The notes under the pieces were generated by a model. The model was not told the origin of the DNA. It saw only the letters and a program-made list of their open reading frames with translations, and ran no database searches. The translations under genes were made by a program, and so were the position numbers. Positions 50,648-61,911 of a DNA stretch of 64,000 bases are shown one piece after another. Positions within the stretch are counted from its first letter, which is position 1. Each line of letters starts with the position of its first letter. The stretch lies in contig NZ_JABENB010000002.1 of the NCBI RefSeq assembly GCF_013002715.1, positions 248,001 through 312,000 of the forward strand. Reading direction: 5' to 3'. The DNA comes from Flexivirga aerilata. GTDB lineage: Bacteria > Actinomycetota > Actinomycetes > Actinomycetales > Dermatophilaceae.

Positions 50648-52342
50648 CTACGAGGTTTCGTGGTTCTCGGCGTACTCGCTGGCGAGTAGCTCGAAGTAGG
50701 CGCTGTCGTGCGCGGTGCCGTCGGCGGTCACGAACGACTGGTGGTCCTGTCCCCACTGCCGGAAGCCCGCGTCGGCGAGAGTGAGCATCGACGCGTGGTT
50801 GTCTGCGACGGTTTCGGCCGCGAGCCGTTCCAGCGCGAGGCCGTCTGCCGAGAAGGCATGGTCCACAACGGCTTTCAGTGCTTCGGCGGTCACGCCGTTG
50901 CCGCGTGCCTCCGGCAGCAGCCAGTAGGCGACGGTGCCGCTGCGCAGCGGTGCGTCGAGCCCGCGCACCGACATCGCACCCAGCACCCGTCCCGACCCGG
51001 CGTCGGTGACGCACCACCGCACCGCACCCCCGGACAGTGCGTCGGCGCGCAGCTCCGCCAGCCACCGGTCGTATGACGCAGCCGGCGGACGCGGGTCGAT
51101 GCCCATGCTGCCGACGATCACCGGGTCGCCCTCGGGCTCGGACGTCGGCGCATCGCCGTCGCCCCATGCGCGCAGCACCAGCCGCGCGGTGCGCAGGGTC
51201 GGTACCGGCAGGGCGGTGCGGCGCTGCGCGTCGCGGTCGTCGCTCGCGAGCAGCTCGAAGATGTTCTCGTCGGCGACGGTGCCGTCGTCATACGTGAGGA
51301 CGGCGTCGGCGACGCCGGTCTGCCGGAACCCCGCCGCGCGCAGCGCCCGCTGCGACGGCAGGTTGCTGCTGTCGACCAGGCCGCCGAGGCGACGCAACCC
51401 CAGCCCGCCCTCCGTGGGCGGCGAGAACGCATGCGGCACAAGGAGTTCCAGAGCCCGCCCCAACGCGCCTCGGCCGCGCGCGTGCGGCTGCAGCCAGTAG
51501 GCGAGCAAGGCGGTGTCGCGTTGCATCGGCAGGTTCATCCGGAAGAGCTGGATGCCGCCGAGCGGCCGGTCGTCGGCGGCGTCCGCGATGCACCAGAAGA
51601 CGCCTTCCCCGACGGCCATGCGCTCGCGGCGGCCCATGAGCCACTCGGCGAAGTCGTCGGTCGTCGGCGCGGTCCCGTGCAGGAAGCGGGTGATTGCCGC
51701 GTCACCTTCGTCCTGCGGTGCGTCGTCCTCTCGCCAGGGCCGCAGCCGGACGGACCCGTCGGTGAGCTCGGCGGGCTCGAACCACGGGTTGCGCGGGGCG
51801 ACCCGCTCACCGGCCCGCAGGTGGCCGTACCACGTGTCCGCGACCTGGCCGTGGGCGTCGACCCGGGACGCCGGCGCGATGCCGTCGACGCCGAAGCCGA
51901 GGGCCCAGCCGACCCGGCGCGATGCCCAGTTGCCGCGGGTCGCCCGCCACTGCAGCACCCGCAGCCCGAGCTCGCCGAAGGCGTGCGCGATCACCAGCCG
52001 CGCCGCGTCCGCGACGACCCCCTGCCCGCGGACGTCGGGGTGGGCGGCATACCCGATCTCGGCGGTGCCGGGCACCCGGGCATTGAGACTCACCGTGCCG
52101 GCCCACTCGCCGTCGAACTCGACGGCCCAGATCCGGTCGGTGCCCGACTCCCAGCCCGCGCGCACCGTCTCGAGGAACGCCCGCGCCTCCGGATCGCCGT
52201 ATGGCGCAGGCAGCGCGATGCTCGCCCTGCTCGCCGGGTCGGTGGCGAACTCCACGACGCGCGGCAGGTCCTGCTCGCGCAGTGCGCGCAGCACCACGCG
52301 CTCGTCGGCGAGCTCGGGCACGTCGTCGGGGTAGACCGGCAT
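50648..52342 (-). CDS. Protein with three tandem GNAT acetyltransferase domains
   Basis: A protein of 564 aa from ATG 52342 (TTG 52354 possible). Three GNAT domains with intact acetyl-CoA loops [24 protein letters not shown] and [12 protein letters not shown]. The linkers [14 protein letters not shown] and [12 protein letters not shown] match those of the neighbouring four-domain protein, 32 bp downstream. The pair therefore arose by gene and domain duplication. Domain 1 begins [20 protein letters not shown]. It is divergent from secA. No substrate can be inferred. Confidence 0.85.
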   Translation of the reverse strand: MPVYPDDVPELADERVVLRALREQDLPRVVEFATDPASRASIALPAPYGDPEARAFLETVRAGWESGTDRIWAVEFDGEWAGTVSLNARVPGTAEIGYAAHPDVRGQGVVADAARLVIAHAFGELGLRVLQWRATRGNWASRRVGWALGFGVDGIAPASRVDAHGQVADTWYGHLRAGERVAPRNPWFEPAELTDGSVRLRPWREDDAPQDEGDAAITRFLHGTAPTTDDFAEWLMGRRERMAVGEGVFWCIADAADDRPLGGIQLFRMNLPMQRDTALLAYWLQPHARGRGALGRALELLVPHAFSPPTEGGLGLRRLGGLVDSSNLPSQRALRAAGFRQTGVADAVLTYDDGTVADENIFELLASDDRDAQRRTALPVPTLRTARLVLRAWGDGDAPTSEPEGDPVIVGSMGIDPRPPAASYDRWLAELRADALSGGAVRWCVTDAGSGRVLGAMSVRGLDAPLRSGTVAYWLLPEARGNGVTAEALKAVVDHAFSADGLALERLAAETVADNHASMLTLADAGFRQWGQDHQSFVTADGTAHDSAYFELLASEYAENHETS

Positions 52343-52373
52343 GCCGGGCAGCAAACCATGTCCGGCAACCGAT

Positions 52374-52379
52374 TAGCAT
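52374..52379 (+). promoter_or_regulatory. Candidate -10 box TAGCAT for secA
   Basis: TAGCAT lies 43 nt before the secA GTG, predicting a short 5' leader. No clear -35 is seen. Confidence 0.35.
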
Positions 52380-52422
52380 GGGTGGGTCTGTCCACTTGTC
52401 CGTCATCCCGCGGGGAGCGTCC

Positions 52423-55152
<2,730 letters not shown>

Positions 55153-55182
55153 GCCGCATGCGGCGGCGACAAGGCAGCAGGG

Positions 55183-55725
55183 TTAACCGAGCTCCATCGC
55201 GGTGATCATCCAGCGGCCGTCGACGCCGACCATTCGCAGCGCCATCGCCCGCACCCGTCCGTGGTGGTGGACGACGACGCTCGCCTCGGCGACGCCGTCG
55301 TCCGGCTCGCACACGTGCACCTTGCGCACCCGCGGCGGGGAGATGGGGTGCGCGCCGCGGCGCCGGGCGATCACGTTGCGCCGGTTGACCCGCTCGAGCA
55401 CCAAGGGACTGACCCAGCGGGCGATCTGCGACGGGGCGCGCACGCCGGTCATGCACTCCAGCATCGCCGCCGCGAGCTGACGCAGCCACGGCTCCGGGTC
55501 GGGGAGTGCGGCGCGCTGCGTGGCCTGGGGTCCGAACATCGGGTCCAGGTCGGCGGCCCGCAGGTGCACCCGCAGCGTCGGCTGGGAGTAGCCCCGGCGC
55601 TGGTCGCGGGAGAGGGCGACGGCCTCGTCATACAGCAGGTCGACCGCCTGCTCGTCGAGTGCCGGGGGCCCCCAGCCGGACGCGGGACGCAACCGCAGCG
55701 GCGCGGAGTAGGCGGGCAGGCTCAT
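55183..55725 (-). CDS. Rv3235 family protein
   Basis: A protein of 180 aa from ATG 55725. SRDQRRGYSQPTLRVHLRAAD, PEPWLRQLAAAMLECMTGVR, QIARWVSPLVLERVNRRNVI, ASVVVHHHGRVRAMALRMVG and WMITAMELG form the Rv3235-type domain. Convergent to secA, 30 bp from its stop. It overlaps the LysM gene by 4 bp. The family is of unknown function. The upstream open frame is antisense/out of phase with LysM. Confidence 0.82.
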   Translation of the reverse strand: MSLPAYSAPLRLRPASGWGPPALDEQAVDLLYDEAVALSRDQRRGYSQPTLRVHLRAADLDPMFGPQATQRAALPDPEPWLRQLAAAMLECMTGVRAPSQIARWVSPLVLERVNRRNVIARRRGAHPISPPRVRKVHVCEPDDGVAEASVVVHHHGRVRAMALRMVGVDGRWMITAMELG

Positions 55726-56546
55726 CGCGTTTTCCCTTCGAGGGCGGTGGGTGCGTGCAGTCGGGTGCCGACCCGCAACAGGTCGGGGTCGTCGCCGATC
55801 TGGGCGCGGTTGGCGGCATACCACCGGGGCCACTCGCCGGCGACCGCGGTCGCGTCGGCCTGCGGGCCGAGCCTGGCGGCGACGATCGACCAGAGGCTGT
55901 CGCCGCGGCGCACCACCACCTCGCCGGACCGGTCCGGCACCGCGCATCCGGCGACGAGGGCGGCGGAGTCGCGCGCCACCTGGGCGGTGCGGGCCGGTTG
56001 CTCCGGTAGCCATCCGGGCACCGGCGGCTCCTCGGCGACCGCGCACGGGTCGTGAGCGGTGTGGGCCGCTCTCGCATCGGGTATGACGCCGGCCGCGGCC
56101 GCCGGGGCCGCGGCCACCGGAGAATCGGTCGCCGGCGCGGCGCTCGCTGCGGACAGGCCGCCCGTCGCCCCGAACGCGGTCACCGCGAGCAGCACCCCGG
56201 CGATCCGGCCGACCAGCCCGGAGCCGCTGGACGCCGACCGGTCGCGGTAGACCTCCGCGGGACGGGTCAGCGCGGCGGTGGCCATCGCGGTCAGCGTGGC
56301 CGCCCAGAGCAGCGCGAGCACCAGGGCGCCCCAGAGGACCAGCGGCAGTGCGTCGATCGGGGCGATCGAGAGGCGCGTGCCGAGCCGGCGTGCCTCGTGT
56401 GCGGCGCCGCCCGCCCCGGCCACCACCGCGACGAGGAGTGCGACCGTGGCGAGCGTGCCGAGCGCGGCGGCGCGCGCCCGGTGCGTGAACAACCGCGTGA
56501 CGACCTGCGTGACGACCTGCGTGACTGCCCGCATGACGATCTGCAT
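55722..56546 (-). CDS. LysM-domain membrane protein
   Basis: A protein of 274 aa from ATG 56546 (GGGGAA 7 nt upstream). Several hydrophobic helices (LGTLATVALLVAVVAGAGGA, LVLWGALVLALLWAATLTAM, GVLLAVTAFGATGG) precede a Pro/Ala-rich linker. A C-terminal LysM-like domain follows: EVVVRRGDSLWSIVAARLG, WPRWYAANRAQIGDDPDLLR, VGTRLHAP. The domain probably binds peptidoglycan outside the membrane. The N-terminus is encoded by 12-bp repeats giving MQIVMRAVTQVVTQVVT. Confidence 0.82.
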   Translation of the reverse strand: MQIVMRAVTQVVTQVVTRLFTHRARAAALGTLATVALLVAVVAGAGGAAHEARRLGTRLSIAPIDALPLVLWGALVLALLWAATLTAMATAALTRPAEVYRDRSASSGSGLVGRIAGVLLAVTAFGATGGLSAASAAPATDSPVAAAPAAAAGVIPDARAAHTAHDPCAVAEEPPVPGWLPEQPARTAQVARDSAALVAGCAVPDRSGEVVVRRGDSLWSIVAARLGPQADATAVAGEWPRWYAANRAQIGDDPDLLRVGTRLHAPTALEGKTR

Positions 56547-56556
56547 GACGATTTCC
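56485..56556. repeat. Six 12-bp units (RTGACGAYCTGC-like) at the start of the LysM gene
   Basis: Units begin at 56485, 56497, 56509, 56521, 56533 and 56545; 56497 and 56509 are identical, the others decay. Each begins GTGA or ATGA on the plus strand. On the coding strand they give QVVT-like tetrapeptides at the N-terminus. Confidence 0.75.
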
Positions 56557-56681
56557 CCTTCCCCAAAGCGGCTGCCGGCCGGGCCGGGTGACGGACCCGG
56601 CACAACTGTCATCAACCGACAACAAACGACATTAACTGCACTTAACCACAGCATTGGTCAGGTGTCTACGGATTGCCCCTT

Positions 56682-56695
56682 TTGATGTCGATCAA
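56682..56695. promoter_or_regulatory. FNR/CRP-type palindrome TTGAT-GTCG-ATCAA
   Basis: A perfect match to the FNR box TTGAT-N4-ATCAA in the 205-bp gap between the divergent LysM gene and the 180-aa gene. This gap is unusually AT-rich. A looser GTGA-N9-TCAC follows at 56702-56718. Confidence 0.5.
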
Positions 56696-56738
56696 TGTCA
56701 GGTGATGACCTTTGTCACTATGGCGGCGGGCGGGTGGC

Positions 56739-56744
56739 TACGGT
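56739..56744 (+). promoter_or_regulatory. -10 box TACGGT, leaderless start
   Basis: TACGGT followed by 7 nt and ATG 56752. Confidence 0.6.
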
Positions 56745-56751
56745 GATCCGC

Positions 56752-57294
56752 ATGCGCTGGCAGGAGCTCTTCGCCGACCTCGAGGCACAGCTGGTCGCCG
56801 AGGCGCGGCTGGAGCAGGCGGCGGAGGTGCCCGACCGCACCCGCCGCGAACGCGCCGACGTCTCGTGGCTGGACCGCGCGGCGCGGTCCGCGGGAACGGT
56901 GATCACCTGTGCGACCGCCGCCGGAGTGGTGCGCGGGGCGCTGGAGGACCTGGGCCGGGAGTGGCTGCTGGTACAGGAGCAGGGGCGGCACGCCGCGCTG
57001 CTGCCGACCGCCGCGGTGCTCTCGGTGACCGGGCTGTCCGTGCGCAGCGACGACGACCGCGGCATGGGACGGCGGTTCGGGCTGGGGGTGGCGCTACGGG
57101 CGATCGCCCGGGACCGGGCGCCGGTCGCGGTGCACGACATCGCCGGCGGACTGGCCACCGGCACTATCGACCGCGTCGGATCGGATCACCTCGACCTCGC
57201 CGAGCACCCGGCCGATGCGCTGCGCCGGCCGACCGCCCTGACCGGCCACCGGGTCATCCCGTTCGCCGCCATCGCGATCGTGCGCCGCGCCTGA
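56752..57294 (+). CDS. Hypothetical protein
   Basis: A protein of 180 aa from a leaderless ATG. No signal peptide or membrane helix. RWQELFADLEAQLVAEARLE is an amphipathic helix; RSAGTVITCATAAGVVRGAL, EWLLVQEQGRHAALLPTAAV, DHLDLAEHP and GHRVIPFAAIAIVRRA give beta-barrel-like strands reminiscent of an SH3-type or PRC fold. It seems to be a conserved actinobacterial protein beside the LysM gene. I cannot name a family. Confidence 0.7.
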   Translation: MRWQELFADLEAQLVAEARLEQAAEVPDRTRRERADVSWLDRAARSAGTVITCATAAGVVRGALEDLGREWLLVQEQGRHAALLPTAAVLSVTGLSVRSDDDRGMGRRFGLGVALRAIARDRAPVAVHDIAGGLATGTIDRVGSDHLDLAEHPADALRRPTALTGHRVIPFAAIAIVRRA

Positions 57295-57375
57295 AGCCGG
57301 CCGGTCCGCGGGGAGGGCGCGCCGGTGTGGCTTCAGGGCGTCCCGCCCGGAGACCAGCCCTTCGCTGCTCCTTGG

Positions 57376-57657
57376 TTATTCCTCGGTCTCGGGCTCCGGC
57401 TCGGTGTCGGCGAACTCACCCGAGGCGATGCGGGAGCGCGAGTCTTCGTACTGCCGCTGGATGAACGCCTCCAGCTCGACGAACTCGATGCGCCACGCCT
57501 TGCCGATCTTGATGGCCGGCAGCGCACCGCTGGTGACCAAGCCGTAGGCCTGCCGCGAGGAGATGTTGAGCGTCTCGGCGACATCCGCGATCGATGCGAA
57601 GCGTGGGGCCACGGTCGATGCACTCCCTCTCGGTCTTGCGGTCGTTGTGCGGACCAT
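57376..57657 (-). CDS. Excisionase/BldC-like helix-turn-helix protein
   Basis: A protein of 93 aa. A small MerR-type winged HTH at residues 18-70: FASIADVAETLNISSRQAYG, LVTSGALPAIKIGKAWRIEF, VELEAFIQRQYEDSR. The C-terminus is acidic (EFADTEPEPETEE). Such free-standing DNA-binding proteins, like BldC, are conserved regulators rather than phage excisionases. There is no integrase or att site nearby. It is divergent from the SAF-domain gene. Confidence 0.82.
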   Translation of the reverse strand: MVRTTTARPRGSASTVAPRFASIADVAETLNISSRQAYGLVTSGALPAIKIGKAWRIEFVELEAFIQRQYEDSRSRIASGEFADTEPEPETEE

Positions 57658-57784
57658 TGTGGCGCATGATCCGCAAGCCGCCGATACGAGCCTGTGGATA
57701 ACTTCCGCGGCGCCTTCGCGAATCTCTCTAGTCTGGCCGCCCGGCCACCGGAAGCGGTGGACCGCCGAGCGGAGGAGACATCGG

Positions 57785-58492
57785 ATGGCGCAGAAGGGGC
57801 GAGCAGCAGCGGGCGCTGCCGCAGGAGAGGACCAGGGGCTGCCGCGACCGGTCGCGGGCCGCTTGCAGCGACCCTCGTGGCGCGACGCACGGCTGGTCGC
57901 CGGTGTGCTGCTGATCCTGGTGGCGATGCTCGCCGGGGCGGCCGCGCTGCGCCACTACGACGACTCGGTCGAGGTCCTGGAGGCAGCCCGGCCCCTGGTC
58001 CCCGGCCAGCCGATCACCGCCGGCGACGTGCGCGCGGTCAAGGTGCGCATCGACAAGGGTGGCGCCACCTACTTCCGGGCCGGTGCGCCGCTTCCGTCGG
58101 GCGAGGTGCTCCGTGAGGTGCGCCCCGGGGAGTTGCTGCCACGGTCCGCGGTCGGCGCGGCGTCGTCAGTGCGCATGAAAGCCGTTGCCCTTCCTGTGGA
58201 TTCGTCCCAGTCGACCAATCTGGTCAAGGGCTCCATCGTGGACCTGTGGGTGTCGGCAAAGCAGAAGGGCGCGGCCGGTCAGGAGTCCTTCGACGCCCCG
58301 CAGCGGCTGCTCGACCGTGCCGTGGTGTCGCGGGTGCCGCAACGCACCGGTGGCCTGACCGTCGCGACCGACTCCGATGCGGTGCACGTGCTGGTGCTGG
58401 ACGACAAGGTCGCCGACGTGCTCGCCGCGGTCAACTCCGGCGCGAAGGTCAACCTCGTGCCGGTCGCCGGCTCGCCGTTGAAGGGGGAGTAG
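57785..58492 (+). CDS. SAF-domain protein, CpaB/RcpC-like
   Basis: A protein of 235 aa from ATG 57785 with GGAGGAGA upstream. One N-terminal membrane helix (LVAGVLLILVAMLAGAAALR) then a SAF domain: ARPLVPGQPITAGDVRAVKV, EVLREVRPGELLPRSAVG, MKAVALPVDSSQSTNLVKGS. These proteins belong to Tad pilus or flagellar P-ring-like assemblies. It is translationally linked to the CpaE-like gene. No pilin or secretion ATPase is visible. Confidence 0.82.
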   Translation: MAQKGRAAAGAAAGEDQGLPRPVAGRLQRPSWRDARLVAGVLLILVAMLAGAAALRHYDDSVEVLEAARPLVPGQPITAGDVRAVKVRIDKGGATYFRAGAPLPSGEVLREVRPGELLPRSAVGAASSVRMKAVALPVDSSQSTNLVKGSIVDLWVSAKQKGAAGQESFDAPQRLLDRAVVSRVPQRTGGLTVATDSDAVHVLVLDDKVADVLAAVNSGAKVNLVPVAGSPLKGE

Positions 58493-59887
58493 ATGAGCGT
58501 CACCGTGGTCACCGGCATCGGTGCCGCAGGGGAGGCGACCGTTGCCGAGGCGCTCGGCAACGCGGGCGACGTGCGACTGGTGCGCCGTTGCCCGGACGTC
58601 GCCGACCTGCTCGCGATCTGCGCCGCCGCCCGCGCGGACGTCGCCGTCGTCGCACCCGACTTCACCGGCCTCGACCGCACCGTCCTCGCCGACCTGCGCT
58701 CCGCCGGGGTCGGCATCGTCGGGGTGTTCCGCGCCGGCGACGAGGAGCAACAGCGGGTGCTGCAGCAGTGGGGTGTGGTGACCTCGCTGCCGATCGGGGC
58801 CGCCGTGCGCGACCTCACGGCCGCCGTGCACGCCGCCGCGTCGTCGGCGTCGTCGGCGTCCACGGCAGCCGGGCAGGCCGCCGGTGCCCACGGTGCCGAA
58901 CGCCCGGACCCTGCTGCCGCCACGAGGGATTCGGCCGCTGACCTCGACCGTGAACTCGAGGCGCTGGCCGCGGGCGGCTCCGACGCGGCATACGTCGCGA
59001 CCAACCCGTTCATCGGCGACGACGCCGTCGGTGGCGCCCCGGCCGAGGAGCACACGGCCGGCCAGGTCGTCACCGTGTGGGGGCCGGTCGGCGCGCCGGG
59101 GCGCACGACGCTCGCAGTCAACCTCGCGGCCGAGGCGGCGCGGTCCGGCGTGCCCGCGATCCTGCTCGACGCCGACACCTATGCTGCCTCGGTCGCACAG
59201 CACCTCGCGCTGCTCGACGAGGCACCGGGCATCGCCGCGGCCACCCGGCTGGCCGACTCCGGCCATCTCGACCTGCACAGTCTGGCCGGGGTCGCGCCGG
59301 AGGTTGCACCTGGCTTCCGGGTGCTCACCGGGTTGCCCCGCGCGGAGCGGTGGCCGGAGCTGCGCGAGGATGCGCTGACCGCGGTCGTCGAGCAGTGCCG
59401 GCGGCTCGCGCGGCTGGTCGTGATCGACATCTCCGGGCCGCTCGAGGAGGACGAGGAGCTGAGCTACGACACGGTGGCGCCGCGCCGCAACGCCGCCACC
59501 CTCGCCGCGCTCCGGGCGGCCACGACGGTCGTCGCGGTCGGGAGTGCCGACCCGGTCGGCCTGCAGCGGCTGGTGCGCGGTCTGGACGACCTGCGCGCGG
59601 TCACCGCCGACCCGCCTCTCGTGGTCGCCAACCGGGTGCGGGCGGCGGCTGTCGGCGGCAGTCCCGAGCGCCGGGTGACCGAGGCGCTGCAACGTTTCGC
59701 CGGTGTCACCCGGCTGACGCTCGTGCCCGACGACCGCGACGCGACGGACGCCGCCCTTCTCGCCGGCCGGGTGCTGGCCGAAAAGGCACCGTCCTCCCCG
59801 GCGCGGCGAGCGATCGCCGAGCTCGCCGGGCAACTCACCGGCCAACCCGTCACCACCCGTCGGTCGCGCTTCGCGGGGCGCCGCTGA
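58493..59887 (+). CDS. CpaE-like MinD/ParA-type ATPase with altered P-loop
   Basis: A protein of 464 aa whose ATG directly follows the SAF gene stop. An N-terminal receiver-like domain (DVAVVAPDFTGLDRTVLADL) is followed by an Ala-rich linker and a MinD/ParA-type domain. The deviant P-loop reads GPVGAPGRTTLAVNLAAEAA: the usual catalytic Lys of GKT is Arg. LLDADTYAASVAQHLALLDE, VVIDISGPLEEDEELSYDT and VVAVGSADPVGLQRLVRGL complete the fold. Probable membrane-localisation partner of the SAF protein. ATPase activity is uncertain. Confidence 0.75.
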   Translation: MSVTVVTGIGAAGEATVAEALGNAGDVRLVRRCPDVADLLAICAAARADVAVVAPDFTGLDRTVLADLRSAGVGIVGVFRAGDEEQQRVLQQWGVVTSLPIGAAVRDLTAAVHAAASSASSASTAAGQAAGAHGAERPDPAAATRDSAADLDRELEALAAGGSDAAYVATNPFIGDDAVGGAPAEEHTAGQVVTVWGPVGAPGRTTLAVNLAAEAARSGVPAILLDADTYAASVAQHLALLDEAPGIAAATRLADSGHLDLHSLAGVAPEVAPGFRVLTGLPRAERWPELREDALTAVVEQCRRLARLVVIDISGPLEEDEELSYDTVAPRRNAATLAALRAATTVVAVGSADPVGLQRLVRGLDDLRAVTADPPLVVANRVRAAAVGGSPERRVTEALQRFAGVTRLTLVPDDRDATDAALLAGRVLAEKAPSSPARRAIAELAGQLTGQPVTTRRSRFAGRR

Positions 59888-59907
59888 CCGCGTGCCACTA
59901 TGGCCCC

Positions 59908-61332
59908 GTGGCCGATCGACTGAGCGCCCTCGATGCGTCATTCCTCTACCTGCAGGACCGCACGACGCCCATGCACGTCGGGTCGGTGATGATCTTCGAC
60001 CCGCCCGACGGCGGCTTCGAGTACGAGAACCTCGTGAGCTTGGTCAGCAACCGCATCGCCTACGTCCCGCGCTACCGGCAGAAGGTGCGCCAGGTGCCGG
60101 GCCGGCTGCTGCCGCCGGTCTGGGTCGACGACGGCGGCTTCGACGTGAGCTACCACGTGCGCCGCGCCGCGCTCCCGCGCCCGGGCAGCACCGCGCAGCT
60201 CGAGGAGTTCGTGGCCCGGGTGCAGGCCCGCGTGCTCGACGCCACCCGGCCGCTCTGGGAGCTCTACCTCGTCGAGGGCCTCGAGGGCGGACGCTTCGCG
60301 ATCGTCACCAAGTCGCACGTCGCGCTGGTGGACGGCATCCACGCGATCGACATCGGCCAGATCATCGTCGACCCGGAGGCCGGTCGCGACCAGCCGGTGC
60401 CGCACACCTGGCGCGCGTCCCGGACGCCGAGCGAACTCGAGCTGCTGCTCGGGGTCGCCGTCGACGTGGTGCGCCGCCCGACGCGGGTGGTCGAGCTGGC
60501 CCGCGGCGGCGTGAGCGCGGCATCGGGGGAGGTGTGCCGCATCGCCCGTCGCGGCACCGCGACCGCGGCCGCGGCGGCCGGCGCGATCGCCAAGGCCACC
60601 GCGCGACCCGCGCCGTCCAGCCCGCTCAACCGCTCGGTCGGCGTGCACCGCCGCTTCGTGATGGTCTCCACCCCACTGGCCGACTACCGCCGCATCCGTG
60701 CCTCGTGCGAGGAGCGGGTCACCGTGCACGACGTCGTGCTGGCCACCATCGCCGGAGCCCTGCGCGGCTGGTTGCTCGCCCGCGGCGAGGCGGTCGACGC
60801 GACCGAGACTGTGCGGGTGCTCGTGCCGCTCAGCGTGCGCGGCGGACAGGCCGCCGAACAGCTCGACGAGGAGGTCATGCCGGCCTTCGTGGACCTGCCG
60901 GTCGGTGAGCCGCGGCCGATGATGCGGCTGCACCAGATCGCCTTCGCGATGCAACAGCAGCTCGAGAGCGGCAGCGCAGCCGTCGACGCGGCGTCGATCG
61001 CCGGGCTCGCCGGCTTCGCGCCACCCACCCTGCACTCGCTCGGTGCCCGGCTCGGCAACGCCATGTCGCGGCGGATGTTCAACCTGGTGGTGACCAACGT
61101 GCCGGGCCCGCAGCAACCGCTCTACGCCGGGGAGGCCCCGATGGTCGAGTCCTACCCCGTCATACCGTTGCCCAAGGGACAGACCCTGGCGATCGGGTTG
61201 ACGTCCTACAACGGTCGGGTCGATTTCGGGCTCAACGCCGACCGCGATCAGATGCCCGACGTGGACCTGCTCGGCCAGTGCGTCACCGACGCCCTGACCG
61301 AGTTGCTGGACGAGATGGAGGCTCGGGCATGA
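59908..61332 (+). CDS. WS/DGAT-family acyltransferase with altered catalytic motif
   Basis: A protein of 474 aa from GTG 59908 (a CACTAT box 6 nt upstream suggests a leaderless start). LSALDASFLYLQDRTTPMHV is the family N-terminus; PLWELYLVEGLEGGRFAIVT precedes the active site. That site reads SHVALVDGIHAID where the family has HHxxxDG, so the second His is Val. NVPGPQQPLYAGEAPMVESY and GQTLAIGLTSYNGRVDFGLN follow. It may be a degenerate triacylglycerol/wax-ester synthase. In gene order it corresponds to Rv3233c/Rv3234c. Confidence 0.85.
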   Translation: MADRLSALDASFLYLQDRTTPMHVGSVMIFDPPDGGFEYENLVSLVSNRIAYVPRYRQKVRQVPGRLLPPVWVDDGGFDVSYHVRRAALPRPGSTAQLEEFVARVQARVLDATRPLWELYLVEGLEGGRFAIVTKSHVALVDGIHAIDIGQIIVDPEAGRDQPVPHTWRASRTPSELELLLGVAVDVVRRPTRVVELARGGVSAASGEVCRIARRGTATAAAAAGAIAKATARPAPSSPLNRSVGVHRRFVMVSTPLADYRRIRASCEERVTVHDVVLATIAGALRGWLLARGEAVDATETVRVLVPLSVRGGQAAEQLDEEVMPAFVDLPVGEPRPMMRLHQIAFAMQQQLESGSAAVDAASIAGLAGFAPPTLHSLGARLGNAMSRRMFNLVVTNVPGPQQPLYAGEAPMVESYPVIPLPKGQTLAIGLTSYNGRVDFGLNADRDQMPDVDLLGQCVTDALTELLDEMEARA

Positions 61333-61766
61333 CGAAGGACGCCACCAGCCGCAGACGCGTCTACCTACCGCTGGACGACGCGTCCCTGGCACAACTCGAT
61401 GAGTCGAAAGTGTTGGACGGCAAGGGCATTCACGGTTACGCGGTGACGCCGGAGCTGCGCGAGTCCGAGCCGAACGAAGACGCCGAGGGGCTGGAGTACC
61501 TCGCGATGCAGGATGCCGCCACCGCCGCCGCCGGTCGCGACCTGCGGGTCGTCGCGGCGGTCGATCTCGACCCACAGCAGGTGGGGGAGGGCGCGCACGG
61601 CGACGTCGACACCGAGGTCTCGCTGCTCGGCGACGTGCGGCTGCGGTGGGTCGCCAGCCTGCACGTGCTGGACCCCGCGGGGGAGCGGGACGTCGACTCC
61701 GATCTGGAGCTCTCCTGGTATGACGTGACCGAACTGCCCGACGTACGAACGCTTTTGCAGTCCTGA
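61329..61766 (+). CDS. DUF6912-like hypothetical protein
   Basis: A protein of 145 aa. The ATG overlaps the acyltransferase stop by 4 bp. RRRVYLPLDDASLAQLDESK, YAVTPELRESEPNEDAEGLE, YLAMQDAATAAAGRDLRVV and LELSWYDVTELPDVRTLLQS fit a small actinobacterial family (Rv3231c-like from memory). No catalytic residues are evident. Its function is unknown. Confidence 0.7.
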   Translation: MTKDATSRRRVYLPLDDASLAQLDESKVLDGKGIHGYAVTPELRESEPNEDAEGLEYLAMQDAATAAAGRDLRVVAAVDLDPQQVGEGAHGDVDTEVSLLGDVRLRWVASLHVLDPAGERDVDSDLELSWYDVTELPDVRTLLQS

Positions 61767-61911
61767 GCGGTCCTGATCGGGCCTCAGTACTTCTGAGTGG
61801 CAAGTCAGCAGATCCGAACAGTCCTGGCACTCCTCCCACCCCGCGCGATTGCACGGGTGCGAGGATGGGATGACCGCTTACGTCATACATCTTCACGAAG
61901 GAGCCGCATCG

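Noticed and set aside
56485..56556. Phase-variable repeat in the LysM gene
   Set aside because: The units are 12 bp, so copy-number change would keep the frame and could not switch the gene off.
57376..57657. Phage excisionase and a nearby integration site
   Set aside because: The protein is excisionase-like only in fold; there is no integrase, tRNA or repeat pair nearby.
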